Assembly (NCBI GenBank): GCA_963738135.1
Contig: CAVTVK010000003.1
Location: 124,001-188,000, forward strand
DNA length: 64,000 nucleotides
Direction: 5' to 3'
Source of the DNA: Bog-473 sp963738135
GTDB taxonomy: Bacteria > Actinomycetota > Acidimicrobiia > Acidimicrobiales > RAAP-2
Made by a program: the position numbers and the translations under genes
Notes under the pieces: generated by a model
What the model was told of the DNA's origin: nothing
Databases searched by the model: none
Seen by the model: the letters and a program-made list of their open reading frames with translations, nothing else
Part shown: piece after piece, positions 37,351 to 46,226 of the stretch
Layout: each line of letters begins with the position of its first letter
Position numbering within the stretch: position 1 is the stretch's first letter

Positions 37351-38751
37351 TCATGCCGGCGACCCGAGGAAGGGCGCGCCGCCGAAGGCGAAGATCCCCC
37401 CGTCCTTGGCCACCAGCCAGTAACCGGCGTCGTTGCCGTAGGGCGCGATGCCCACCACCGGTTGATTGAGCTTCATGCCACCCGTCGAGCCCTCGAACAC
37501 GGCGTCTCCGTAGGCGAAGATCCCTCCGTCGGCCGCCACCAGCCAGTAGCCCTTGCCCGAAGGTGTGCCCGCGATGGCGACGACCGGAGCGTTCAGTTGC
37601 TGGCCCCCCATGGACCCGAGGAAGGCCGCGTCCCCGAAGTTGAAGATCCCTCCGTCTGCCGCCGCCAGCCAGTAGCCCCGGCCGGTCGGCGTGGCGGCGA
37701 TGCCGACCACCGGCGCATTGAGCAGCAGCCCGCCCATGGAGCCGTAGAACAGCGCGTCGCCGTAGTCGAAGATCCCGCCGTCGGCCGCGACGAGCCAGTA
37801 CCCCTGCCCGGAAGGGGAGGCGGCGATGCCGACCACCGGTGCGTCGAGCGGTCGTCCCCCCATGGAGCCGAGGAACGGCGCCCCGCCGTAGTCGAAGATG
37901 CCCCCGTCGGCCGCGGCGAGGAAGTAGCCCCCCGTCTTGCAGGTCGCGACGCCAACGATCGGAGCGTCGAGAGCGAGGGCCGAGGCGTCGCCGTTGGCGG
38001 GGAAGTCCCCGTAGCCGAACAGCCGCCCGAATGCGGTGAGCACGGCGTAACCGCCTCCATCGGAGCTCGGGACCATGCCGACCACCTTGCAGTCCGTGGC
38101 AGGCGAGGTGCAGAGGGGCGCCGGCGGCGCGGTCGTCCAGCACGGTTCGTTCTGCTCCGCCGTGGCGTTGTCGACGGCGACGGCGGTCGTGCACGTGGGA
38201 TCGACCGTCCAGGGGGGCACGCAGGCCACGACCCGGCAGACGATCCGGCCCAGGCAGGGCACGTCCTGGTTGCACTGCCCGTAGCGGAACTGGAGGCATC
38301 CCGTCAGGTAGGAATCGCATCCGAGCGGGCCGCAGCCGCAGCCGGTCCCGTCGCATCCCGGCTCACAGAACGGGAAGCCGCCGCCGCAACCGTTGTCACA
38401 CGAGCAGGTGGCGTTGCAGTCCATGTAGTAGCGGGGGCCACCGCAGTAGGACGAGTTGTCCGCCACCCACCAGCCACCCATGATGGTGTTCTCCGGGCAG
38501 AAGTTGGCGCCGCTGACCGCGCAGCAGAACTCGGAGAATCCCGAGCAGCACGTGCTGCCGCAGCCACAGCCGGCATTGCCGCAGCGGCAGATGGCTCCGT
38601 AGGCGGTTCCCGGCTTGAGGGCCAGGTCCAGCCCCGACCCGACGGCCACGGCGCTGCCGACGAAGGCCGACCGGTTGATGAGGTTGCGTCGGGACAACCG
38701 CCCCTCGAGGGCCTGGGCCGTGCGTGCCACGAGGGCGGTCGAAAGGCTCAC
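37351..38751 (-). CDS. Tat-exported Cys-rich protein, MADH-light-chain-like, fused to six propeller-like repeats
   Basis: An intact 466-residue protein. A twin-arginine signal SRRNLINRSAFVGSAVAVGS (20-39) leads to a domain with 25 Cys between residues 55 and 187. Parts resemble the methylamine dehydrogenase light chain: CPENTIMGGWWVADNSSYC and YYMDCNATCSC. Trp94/95 sit where the first cofactor Trp would be; the residue before Cys152, where I place the second Trp, is Gly, so TTQ formation is doubtful. Residues 223-466 hold six repeats of about 42 residues (GYWLVAADGGIFDYGDA), likely beta-propeller blades. The GTG start overlaps the upstream stop (GTGA). Confidence 0.72.
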   Translation of the reverse strand: MSLSTALVARTAQALEGRLSRRNLINRSAFVGSAVAVGSGLDLALKPGTAYGAICRCGNAGCGCGSTCCSGFSEFCCAVSGANFCPENTIMGGWWVADNSSYCGGPRYYMDCNATCSCDNGCGGGFPFCEPGCDGTGCGCGPLGCDSYLTGCLQFRYGQCNQDVPCLGRIVCRVVACVPPWTVDPTCTTAVAVDNATAEQNEPCWTTAPPAPLCTSPATDCKVVGMVPSSDGGGYAVLTAFGRLFGYGDFPANGDASALALDAPIVGVATCKTGGYFLAAADGGIFDYGGAPFLGSMGGRPLDAPVVGIAASPSGQGYWLVAADGGIFDYGDALFYGSMGGLLLNAPVVGIAATPTGRGYWLAAADGGIFNFGDAAFLGSMGGQQLNAPVVAIAGTPSGKGYWLVAADGGIFAYGDAVFEGSTGGMKLNQPVVGIAPYGNDAGYWLVAKDGGIFAFGGAPFLGSPA

Positions 38752-39314
38752 GACGCGGGCACCGGGAGGGGGCGCACCAGCCGGCGAGCCGCGGTCAGGG
38801 CTGCCAACGCGGAGAGGGCGAGCGCGGTGAGCCACAGCCCGACCGCGCTGACGAACAAGAGCGGGACGCCGGCCCAGGGCTGGTGCGCCAGCTGCGGTCG
38901 CGAGCGTGCCGTGGGCAGGGGCGTCGAGGGCGACTCCGAAGGCGGCTGACGGCCAGCGCCAGGTCGATCACCAGGTGGAGCGCGGTGGGAGGCGTGTCCG
39001 GCCGGCCGAAGCATCCACACGTGGCCAGCGGGCCGCCCCGCCGGCGGGCGACGGCGACGATGCCGAAGAAGCACAGGTAGGAGAGGGCGACGAGGGCCGC
39101 GGTGACCGGGCGCGGGAACAGCGAGAGCAACACCGCCGAGCGCGGCCTCGGCCAGGGCACCGGCCCGGACGACCCACCGCATGACGCGCAACGGCGGCGG
39201 GCCGGGCAGCCACGGAGCCAGGGCACGCGCGGTGTCGTCGGGTCGCACCGCCTTGGCGGCCCCGGCCACGCACAGCAGGCCGGCGGCGACGAGGTACAGG
39301 CCGATCAGTTCCAC
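38748..39314 (-). CDS. MauE/DoxX-like membrane protein (frameshifts)
   Basis: About 188 residues. Frame one gives ELIGLYLVAAGLLCVAGAAK and MRWVVRAGALAEAALG; frame two AVLLSLFPRPVTAALVALSY, LCFFGIVAVARRRGG and the Cys motif ATCGCFGRPDTPPTALHLV; frame one then returns with VPLLFVSAVGLWLTALALSA. The C-G-C-F-G motif after four helices is typical of MauE, which helps make methylamine dehydrogenase. Frame changes fall near 39125 and 38935. It overlaps both neighbours. Confidence 0.72.
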   Translation of the reverse strand: MELIGLYLVAAGLLCVAGAAKAVRPDDTARALAPWLPGPPPLRVMRWVVRAGALAEAALGGVALAVPAPGHRGPRRPLLPVLLRHRRRRPPAGRPAGHVWMLRPAGHASHRAPPGDRPGAGRQPPSESPSTPLPTARSRPQLAHQPWAGVPLLFVSAVGLWLTALALSALAALTAARRLVRPLPVPAS

Positions 39315-39794
39315 TGCGGCCTCGCGGCGGGGAGGTCCGACACCACCGGGCTCAGGGTCAACGACGACAACAACGTGTTCACGTGCGGGACCAACGCGGG
39401 CCGTTGGGCGTGGCTGCCCAGCACGGCATAGAAGGAGAAGGGCCGCCCGGACTCGGTGAAGAACCACTGGGTACCCGACTGCCCAGGAATGCCCCGTCGC
39501 AGCACCATGGGTGAGAAGTCCGACTTCCGAGAGCGCAGCGGGTCGGCCCTGTTGTGCGAACAGGGCGGTACCCACGCTCTCGGGCCCGTACTCGAACAGG
39601 GTGGCGAACACGTCGGAGGGTCCCATCACGGTGACGGCACCGCTGCCGAAGTCGCCGATGTCATCGGGGATGGGGAAGGTGGCGAACTGCCCGACCGGGT
39701 AGGTGATCCCCACGCTGGCCGGGCGGACGAAGATCCGTCCCTCGAAGCCGGCGGGGAGCCGAGCCGTGATGCCGTGGGCGCCGATGGTGGCCAC
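39305..39794 (-). CDS. Hypothetical protein within the mau-like operon (frameshift)
   Basis: About 162 residues starting at GTG 39794 (ATIGAHGITARLPAGFEGRI), with DFGSGAVTVMGPSDVFATLF and, after a frame change near 39515, PGQSGTQWFFTESGRPFSFY. It looks soluble and beta-rich, with no signal peptide. The start overlaps the upstream stop (TAGTG) and the end overlaps the MauE-like gene, so it is translationally coupled. I know no function; its place between the redoxin and MauE-like genes suggests a dedicated accessory. Confidence 0.6.
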
Positions 39795-40570
39795 TACTCG
39801 GCGGGCACGGCACGGCCGTGCGGGAAGACGTCGTCGAGGGTGCGCGGGTAGAGGCTCGGGTCGCCCGGGAGGATTCCGGCCGCCGCCAGCACCTCGTCGG
39901 CCGCCGCTTCGCGGGCGGGACCGCCGAGGGACGCCTCGCCGCGGCCGCGCGTGCCGCCACCGTGTCCCCGGTCGTGCTCGGCCCGCCGCACCAGCTCGGC
40001 CAACTGGCCGACGTGGCTGGCCACACCCTGCCCGACCTTGCGCCCCGTGGCCCCGTCGACCAGGACGAAGAACGGCGAGCCGGGGACCTCGTAGTCGATC
40101 CAGGCATCGGTCGACATGACGACGGGGACCCGACCGGTCGTCCTCGACCCGCACCTCGGCGGGGATCTCGCGGTCGGGGCCCTTGGTCACGATCACGACG
40201 CGGGTGCGATCGGGCAGTTGCAGGCGAGCCCGGGTCCTGCAGCGCATCCCAGAAGGCGGCGCAGCTGGTACAGCCCGAGGAGAGGAAGCCGAGCAGGGTG
40301 AGGTCGTCGCTGTTGTCGACCGCGATGGCCCGGGCATCCCCCGTCGGCGTCACCCCGGCGATGGCCGGCGCCTCGCCCAGCTCCGGGCTCGAGGCCGGGG
40401 TGACCATGGTCACGGGGGCGGCGACGGGGGCCGCGGCGGCGGGGTCTCCGACGCCCGCGCCGAGCTCGTGCAGCGAGCGCAGGATGTCGGCATGGCTCCG
40501 CAACAGGCCTGTCACCAGGATGCCGAGCACCAAGAACCACGAACGTCGAGACAATGACCAGCGCGAGCAC
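39794..40570 (-). CDS. Membrane-anchored thioredoxin-like protein, MauD/TlpA-type (frameshifts)
   Basis: First gene of the mau-like operon, with AAAGGAGG 4 nt before its GTG. A membrane anchor (LALVIVSTFVVL into GILVTGLL) precedes LTLLGFLSSGCTSCAAFWDA, a thioredoxin CxxC (CTSC), then RVVIVTKGPDREIPAEVRV and the cis-Pro strand VPGSPFFVLVDGATGRKVGQ. Frame changes are needed near 40530, 40235 and 40125. MauD and TlpA proteins handle disulfides outside the membrane; the highly Cys-rich protein downstream is the obvious client. Confidence 0.72.
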
Positions 40571-40661
40571 GCCGCCTCCTTTCCTCGTCTGCCCCAGTAT
40601 CCATCCGCGGCCGGTCGAAGGCGCGGCATCTGACGCCGGTGCGCCGCGGGAATTCCTCGGG

Positions 40662-40667
40662 CATACT
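40662..40667 (+). promoter_or_regulatory. Putative -10 element (CATACT) for a leaderless amidohydrolase gene
   Basis: CATACT lies 7 nt before GTG 40675 without a Shine-Dalgarno in between. It sits in the 104-bp divergent gap shared with the mau-like operon. Confidence 0.4.
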
Positions 40668-40674
40668 CCGGTCT

Positions 40675-41865
40675 GTGCCGGTTGACGATCTGTTCCTGCC
40701 TGAGCCCGAGCCGCGGGAGGTGCGCTACACCGTGATTTCGGTGGACGACCACGTCGTCGAACCGGCCCACACGTTCGAGAACCGGCTTCCCACCGCGCTG
40801 GCCGACCGCGCGCCCCGCATCGTCGAGACGCCCGAGGGGCATCAGGTGTGGGAGTTCGAGGGCCAGCGGTACACCCAGGTGGGGATGAATGCCGTGGCGG
40901 GCCGGCGACCGGAGACCTATGGCCTCGAGCCGTTCCGCTTCGACCAGATGCGACCCGGTTGCTACGACGTAGATGCCCGCGTGCACGACATGGACATCAA
41001 CGGCGTCTGGGCATCGGTGAACTTCCCGTCCATGATCACGGGGTTCTGTGGCCGCGTCTTCTTCGACGCCCGGGACCGTGACCTGGGCCTGGCCTGCATC
41101 AAAGCGTGGAACGACTGGCTCTTCGAGGAGTGGTACTCGCGCCACCCCGAACGCATCGTTCCGCTCGGGATCACCTACCTCGCCGACCCGGCCCTTGCCG
41201 CCGCCGAGATCCGCCGCAACGCCGAACGCGGCTTCACCTCGGTGACATTCCCAGAGCGACCGCACGAGATCGGGCTGCCGTCCCTGTGGGACCGGGCGCA
41301 CTGGGACCCGATCATGGAGGCCGTCGTCGAGACCGACACCGTCGTCTCCCTCCACGTCGGGAGCTCGGGCCTGACACCACCGCCACCGGGTGCCGGCATG
41401 GACGCCCTGCAACTCGGCGCCACGCTCTTCGGCCAGCTGTCGCTCATCGCCTGCGCGGAGTGGCTGTGGTCCGGCTACGCCCTTCGACTGCCGACACTCA
41501 AGATCGCCATGAGCGAAGGCGGGATCGGTTGGGTGGCCATGCTGCGTGACCGCCTCGAGAACATCGTCGACCGCTCCCGTTACGGGCTGGGCTGGGCCGT
41601 GCGCCCGGCCGACGTCCTGCAGCGCAACTTCTGGTTCTGCACCATTGACGACCCCTCCACCATCGACACACGCCACGCCATCGGGGTCGACCACATCATG
41701 GTGGAGGTCGACTACCCGCACGGCGACAGCACCTGGCCGGACACCCAGGACGTGATCGCGCGGTGCTGGGGTCACATTCCCGCGGACGAGCTACGTGCCA
41801 TGTGCTGCGAGAACGCTGCCGCGCTCTATCGCCACCCCCTCCCGGACACCGTCCTGCCCCGCTGA
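40675..41865 (+). CDS. Amidohydrolase-2 family metal-dependent hydrolase
   Basis: A 396-residue protein of the amidohydrolase-2 (ACMSD-like) family. The N-terminal metal motif reads VISVDDHVVEPAHTF; a central His strand is VVSLHVGSSG and the closing acidic strand VEVDYPHGDSTWPDTQ. Family members decarboxylate or hydrolyse ring-cleavage products. It is 13 nt upstream of a class II aldolase gene, so the two probably act in one catabolic step series. The frame is intact despite the damaged surroundings. Confidence 0.82.
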   Translation: MPVDDLFLPEPEPREVRYTVISVDDHVVEPAHTFENRLPTALADRAPRIVETPEGHQVWEFEGQRYTQVGMNAVAGRRPETYGLEPFRFDQMRPGCYDVDARVHDMDINGVWASVNFPSMITGFCGRVFFDARDRDLGLACIKAWNDWLFEEWYSRHPERIVPLGITYLADPALAAAEIRRNAERGFTSVTFPERPHEIGLPSLWDRAHWDPIMEAVVETDTVVSLHVGSSGLTPPPPGAGMDALQLGATLFGQLSLIACAEWLWSGYALRLPTLKIAMSEGGIGWVAMLRDRLENIVDRSRYGLGWAVRPADVLQRNFWFCTIDDPSTIDTRHAIGVDHIMVEVDYPHGDSTWPDTQDVIARCWGHIPADELRAMCCENAAALYRHPLPDTVLPR

Positions 41866-41878
41866 GAGGAGCCGACCG

Positions 41879-42607
41879 ATGTTCACGCCGACCGCCGAGA
41901 AGCTGATCCCCGACCTCACGCCACGGGAGGAGCTCGTCGTGCTGGCCCGGGCGCTCTGGCGCGAGGGCTACAACGACCACCTGGCCGGGCACATCACCGT
42001 CAACCTCGGCGACGGCACGCTGCTCTGCAACCCGTGGCTGCTGACCTGGGCGGAGTTGCGCCCCTCGCAGGTGCTGCGCATCGACCTCGAAGGCCGTGTG
42101 GTCGAAGGGGACTGGCCCGTTCCGCTCGGGATCCCGTTGCACCTCGAACTGCACAAGCGACGCGAGGACGTCGGCTGGGCCGTCCACAACCATCCGCTCT
42201 TCGGAACGGTATGGGCGGACCTGGGCGAGGTGCCGCCGATTCTCGACCAGAGCTCAGCGCTCGGCGGCGGTGCACTCGTCGTGGTCGACGAGTACGAGGG
42301 ACCGGTGAACGACGCTTCGAGCGCCCGGTCGGCGGTGGAGAAGATGGGCGACGCCGCCATGGCGTTGCTGGCCGGGCACGGTGTCTTCGTGCTGGGGGGA
42401 TCGGCCCGTGCCGTGCACCAGCGCGCCGTCGCGCTGGAGCAACGGTGCCAGCACGCCTGGTACGCCAGGGTGGCCGGCGGCGGCGCGTCCCGCGTCCCGC
42501 AATCCTTCATCGACCTGGTGGCGCAGAGCGACGGAGAGGGTTTCGTCGGCTTCTGGGAGGCCGCCGTGCGTGCCGAATTGGCGGCCGATCCCGATCTGCT
42601 CGACTGA
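41879..42607 (+). CDS. Class II aldolase/adducin-like protein
   Basis: A 242-residue protein. The zinc-site His residues appear in WAVHNHPLFG and AMALLAGHGVFVLG; the fold starts with YNDHLAGHITVNLGDG. Class II aldolases cleave phosphorylated sugars such as fuculose-1-phosphate, but many homologues have other substrates. ATG 41879 follows GAGAGGAG. Its last 100 bp overlap the 3' end of the converging ligase gene, a longer overlap than usual. Confidence 0.85.
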   Translation: MFTPTAEKLIPDLTPREELVVLARALWREGYNDHLAGHITVNLGDGTLLCNPWLLTWAELRPSQVLRIDLEGRVVEGDWPVPLGIPLHLELHKRREDVGWAVHNHPLFGTVWADLGEVPPILDQSSALGGGALVVVDEYEGPVNDASSARSAVEKMGDAAMALLAGHGVFVLGGSARAVHQRAVALEQRCQHAWYARVAGGGASRVPQSFIDLVAQSDGEGFVGFWEAAVRAELAADPDLLD

Positions 42608-43679
42608 CTACCCCGACGGCGGTCCCGAAGACCTTGTTGAGCTCCATCGGCACCGGCGTGTCCAGCTGCGCGTAGGTGCACGACGCCGGCTCGCGGTCGG
42701 GGCGCCAGCGCACGAAGGATGTGGCGTGCCGGAAGCGATCCTGTTGGAGGTGGTCGTAGGAGACCTCGCAGACCGCCTCGGGACGAACGGGCTCCCAGGT
42801 CATGTCCTTGCCGGCGTTCCAGCGGTTCGTCCCGCCGGGCGCCCGGCCCGTGGCCTGCGCCTCGGCCCAACCCGCCCACGGGTGATCCTTCTGCGCGTTC
42901 TTGCGGTACGGCTCGAGTTCGGCCACCAGTTCGCCCCGGCGGACGACGCTGAACCCAGAGGCCACGCCGACGTGGTGCAGCGTCCCCGCGGGGTCGAAGA
43001 GACCGAGGAGCAACGAGCCCACGCCGGCTCCGTCCTTGTGCGTGCGGAAGCCCGCCACCACGCAGTCGGCCGTCCGCTGGTGCTTGACCTTGACCATCGC
43101 CCGCTTGTCGGGCAGGTAGGTGAGGGCGCCGTCCTTGACGACGACGCCGTCGAGCCCGGCCCCCTCGAAACGAGAGAACCAGTCCGCCGCCACGTCAGGG
43201 TCGTCGGTGACCGGGGTCAGGTGGACGGGCGGACGCACCTTCTTGAGGGCTTTCTCGAGGGAGGCGCGCCGCTGTGCGTACGGCGTCTCCATGTACGAGC
43301 GGTCGCCCTCGGCGAGCAGGTCGAAGGCGACGAAGGAGGCCGGTGTCGACTCGGCGAGCTGGCGGATGCGCTTCTCGGCCGGGTGGATGCGCTGGGAGAG
43401 TGCATCGAATTCCAGGCCACGCGGACCGGCGATCACGATCTCCCCGTCGAGCACGCACTGCGGCGGGAGCTCGCGTCTGAGGGCCTCGACCAGCTCGGGG
43501 AAGTAACGGGTCAGGGGTTTCTCGTTGCGGCTCCCGAGCTCGACGTCGTCCCCGTCGCGGAAGACGATGCAGCGGAACCCGTCCCACTTCGGCTCGTAGA
43601 AGAGCCCGGCGGCCCGGGGGAGCTCACGGGCCAGCTTGGCCAGCATGGGGGCGACCGGTGGGCGGACGGGGAGGGTCAT
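42507..43679 (-). CDS. ligC: ATP-dependent DNA ligase (LigC type)
   Basis: A 390-residue ligase. The nucleotidyl Lys is in FYEPKWDGFRC near residue 31, with later motifs FVAFDLLAEG, LDGVVVKDG and MVKVKHQRTADCVV; the OB fold follows. It resembles mycobacterial LigC, used in non-homologous end joining and base repair. The family C-terminus appears complete near VPMELNKVFG; the 40 residues beyond it look like read-through into the antisense of the aldolase gene, so a stop may be lost by an indel near 42620. Confidence 0.85.
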   Translation of the reverse strand: MTLPVRPPVAPMLAKLARELPRAAGLFYEPKWDGFRCIVFRDGDDVELGSRNEKPLTRYFPELVEALRRELPPQCVLDGEIVIAGPRGLEFDALSQRIHPAEKRIRQLAESTPASFVAFDLLAEGDRSYMETPYAQRRASLEKALKKVRPPVHLTPVTDDPDVAADWFSRFEGAGLDGVVVKDGALTYLPDKRAMVKVKHQRTADCVVAGFRTHKDGAGVGSLLLGLFDPAGTLHHVGVASGFSVVRRGELVAELEPYRKNAQKDHPWAGWAEAQATGRAPGGTNRWNAGKDMTWEPVRPEAVCEVSYDHLQQDRFRHATSFVRWRPDREPASCTYAQLDTPVPMELNKVFGTAVGVVSRADRDRPPIRHARRPPRSRRNPLRRSAPPGR

Positions 43680-43685
43680 TGCTGC

Positions 43686-44707
43686 TCAGTCCTCATGGGC
43701 TCCGGCCCAGGCCAGGAGCTCGTCGACCTTGCCGCGGTTCACGATGCGCTCGGGAGGCACCTCGGCGTCGACGGCCTTGGCGCAGCCCCGGCCGAGCCAA
43801 CCGAGTTGGCCCGGTGCGTGGGCGTCGGTGTCGACGGCAAAGGAACAGCCGAGCGCAACCGCCTGGCGCAGGAGATCCTGCGGCGGGTCTTGGCGCTCGG
43901 GCCGCGAATTGATCTCCACCGCCGTGCCGGTGCGGGCGCAGGCGGCGAACACTGCGTCGGCGTCGAAGGTGGACTGGGCGCGGCCCCGCCCGGTGATCAG
44001 GCGCCCGGTGCAGTGGCCCAGGATGTCGGTGTGCGGGCTCTCGACTGGCCGCCAGCATGCGCTCGGTCATGGCCGGCGCCTCCATGCGCAACTTCGAGTG
44101 CACGCTGGCCACAACGACATCCAGCTCGGCCAGCAGGTCGAGCTCCTGGTCGAGTGAGCCGTCCTCGAGGATGTCGACTTCAATACCGGTCAGGATGCGG
44201 AAGGGCGCCAGGTCCTCGTTCAACTCGGCGAGCACGTCGAGCTGGGAACGGAGCCGCTCGGCGTTGAGCCCATGTGCGACGGTCAGGCGGGCGCTGTGGT
44301 CGGTGAGGACAAGGTACTCGTGCCCCAGGTCCCGGGCCGCCTCGGCCATTTCGCGGATCGGGCTGCCGCCGTCGGACCAGTCGGAATGCGAATGGCAGTC
44401 GCCGCGGAGCGAGCTGCAGGAGTTCCTGCGCCGCCCCGTCGAGCGCGATGTCGTCGGGCGTCTCCTCCAGCTGGGTCAGGCGCTCGGGCACCTTGCCGTC
44501 CAGCGCCTCGGTGATGACCTGCGCCGTCGACTTCCCGATGCCTTCAATTGTCTGCAGCCGCCCGGACGCGGCGAGCGTGCGCAGCGTGTCGGCGTCGAGG
44601 TCGGCCACGGCCCGTGCCGCGTTGCGAAAGGCGCGCACCTTGTAGGTGTCGGCCCCGCCGCGCTCGAGGAGGAAGGCGATGCGGTTGAGGGCGTCGAGCG
44701 GCTCCAC
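43686..44707 (-). CDS. Helix-hairpin-helix plus PHP-domain protein, PolX-C-terminus-like (two frameshifts)
   Basis: About 340 residues. The N-terminal part has a HhH pair (DALNRIAFLLERGGADTYKV; LQTIEGIGKSTAQVITEAL). After a frame change near 44405 the PHP metal motifs follow: GDCHSHSDWSDGGS, LVLTDHSARLTVAHG, TGIEVDILEDGS and VVVASVHSKLRM. A second change near 44045 gives the end (AVEINSRPERQDPPQDLL, VDTDAHAPGQL). PolX enzymes repair gaps; this one lacks the polymerase domain, so nuclease or phosphoesterase activity is more likely. It sits between ligase and LigD-type polymerase genes. Confidence 0.78.
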
Positions 44708-44710
44708 GGC

Positions 44711-45724
44711 TCAGGCCTTCTTGGCCCGGCTCGGGGCCACCCGCGGCGGCTCGTCGGGCATCTTCGGGTACTGGGGCGGCCACGGTGCGTCGTGCAGGCC
44801 GGCCTCCTTGTCGCGGGCGGCAAGGGCCAAGCAGGGGCTCGATCGACTGCGGCGCGGCGGCGATGTCGGCCCAGGGGTCGCCGCGCCGCCGCACCAGCTC
44901 GGGCACGGTGCGTATGGTGAGGTCGTTGGGGACCACCGTCTCGACCTCCTCCCACGTCAGCGGTGTCGAGACCTGACCGCCGGTGCGGGGCCGGGCGAAC
45001 CAGGCCCCGAAGACGGTCTTGTGCGGTGCGTTCTGGTTGAAGTCCACGAAGACGCGACTGCCGCGCTCCTCCTTCCACCAGTTGGCCGTGATCAGGTCGG
45101 GGAAGCGGCGTTCGAGCTCGCGGGCCAGTGCGACCGCGGCGGCGCGCACCTCCACCGAGTCCCAGCGCGGCTGAGGCGGAGGTACACGTGCAGTCCGTTG
45201 TTTCCCGTCGTCTTCGGATAGCCGCGCAGGCCGAGCTCCTCGAGCACGTCGCGGCAGAGCAGGGCCACCGCGCGCACCTCGTCGAAGCCGATGCCCGTCG
45301 TCGGGTCGAGGTCGATGCGCAGCTCGTCGGCGTGCGCCGGGTCGGCGGCGAGGTAGGGCCACAGATGCAGCCCGAGGCAGCCGATGTTCACGGCCCAGAT
45401 GACATGGGCGATGTCGGCGACGACGAGGGCATTGGACGTGGTCCCGTTCGGCGTCGAGACGGTGGTCGACTGCAGCCACTCGGGTGCGCCGGCGGGGATG
45501 CGCTTCTGGTAGAAGGACTTGCCGGTCGCGCCGTCCGGGAAACGCTGCAGCATGGCGGGGCGTCCGCCGGCGGTATTCAGCAGGTGGTCGGCGACGTCGA
45601 GGTAGTAGGAGACCAGGTCGAACTTGGTGGCATCGAGGGCGGGAAAGTAGATCTTGTCCGGTCGCGACACGCGCACCTCGCGCCCGCCGGCCTCCACCAT
45701 CCGCTCGTCGTCGTCCCCTGGCAC
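44711..45724 (-). CDS. LigD-type polymerase/primase domain protein (frameshifts)
   Basis: The stand-alone polymerase domain of bacterial end joining. VSRPDKIYFPALDATKFDLV, MLQRFPDGATGKSFYQKR, the metal pair in LRIDLDPTTGIGFDEV and TTGNNGLHVYLRL are clear. Frame changes near 45175 and 44830 are needed to continue to FVDFNQNAPHKTVFGAW, VSTPLTWEEV and the basic C-terminus. With the ligase it forms a split LigD system; no Ku gene is in the window. Confidence 0.82.
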
Positions 45725-45826
45725 CGCCGTCGACTCTACCGAGGGGCCGTCGTCCCGGGCTCCGGGTCGCTCGGCGCAGGCGTTGTCGCAGGCATGGAGC
45801 CACGCACGCTGCCGGCGGGTGACGGG

Positions 45827-46136
45827 CTACGCGTCCTGGAGCTGTGGCGCGGGAAGCAAGATGCCGCGGCGGGCGAGCTCCCGCTCCAGCCGAGCCCGCT
45901 CCTGCCGCGGACTGTCGAACCAGGCCGGGGTGGCCCGGACGTCGAGTGAGGCGCACAGCCGGATCAACGCGCCGTCGTAGGAGAGCTCCCGGGCCAGCGC
46001 CTCCGCAACCGGGGCCGCCGCGACCCGTCGCGTGCAGCCTGGCCCGGAAGTCGACGAGCTCGGTCAGCAACAGGTCGTCGGACCTGCACCGTCCTGCATC
46101 CGTGCCCAGGGCCTGTGTGAGGAGGTCTCTGTACAT
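45827..46136 (-). CDS. Small hypothetical protein (frameshift)
   Basis: About 102 residues if one base near 46025 is removed: MYRDLLTQALGTDAGRCRSD and LLLTELVDFRARLHAT, then ALARELSYDGALIRLCASLD and ARLERELARRGILLPAP. It is helical, charged and without membrane segments. Read separately, neither half is long enough to be persuasive. No family recognised. Confidence 0.4.
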
Positions 46137-46226
46137 GACCACGACGAACAAATGTGTCCGCGCCCTCACTCGGGGGTTCGATAGGGCTGAACGTCACGGT
46201 CTTTCGTCCCCGTTTCGCTCCCGGGC

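Noticed and set aside
37351..38751. Naming the Cys-rich protein a true methylamine dehydrogenase light chain
   Set aside because: The second Trp needed for the TTQ cofactor is not visible and no heavy chain or MauG is present, so only a 'light-chain-like' label is supportable.
39661..41775. A 704-codon minus-strand frame covering the amidohydrolase gene
   Set aside because: Its right part is the antisense shadow of the intact amidohydrolase; only the left part holds real redoxin sequence, which belongs to the gene starting at 40570.
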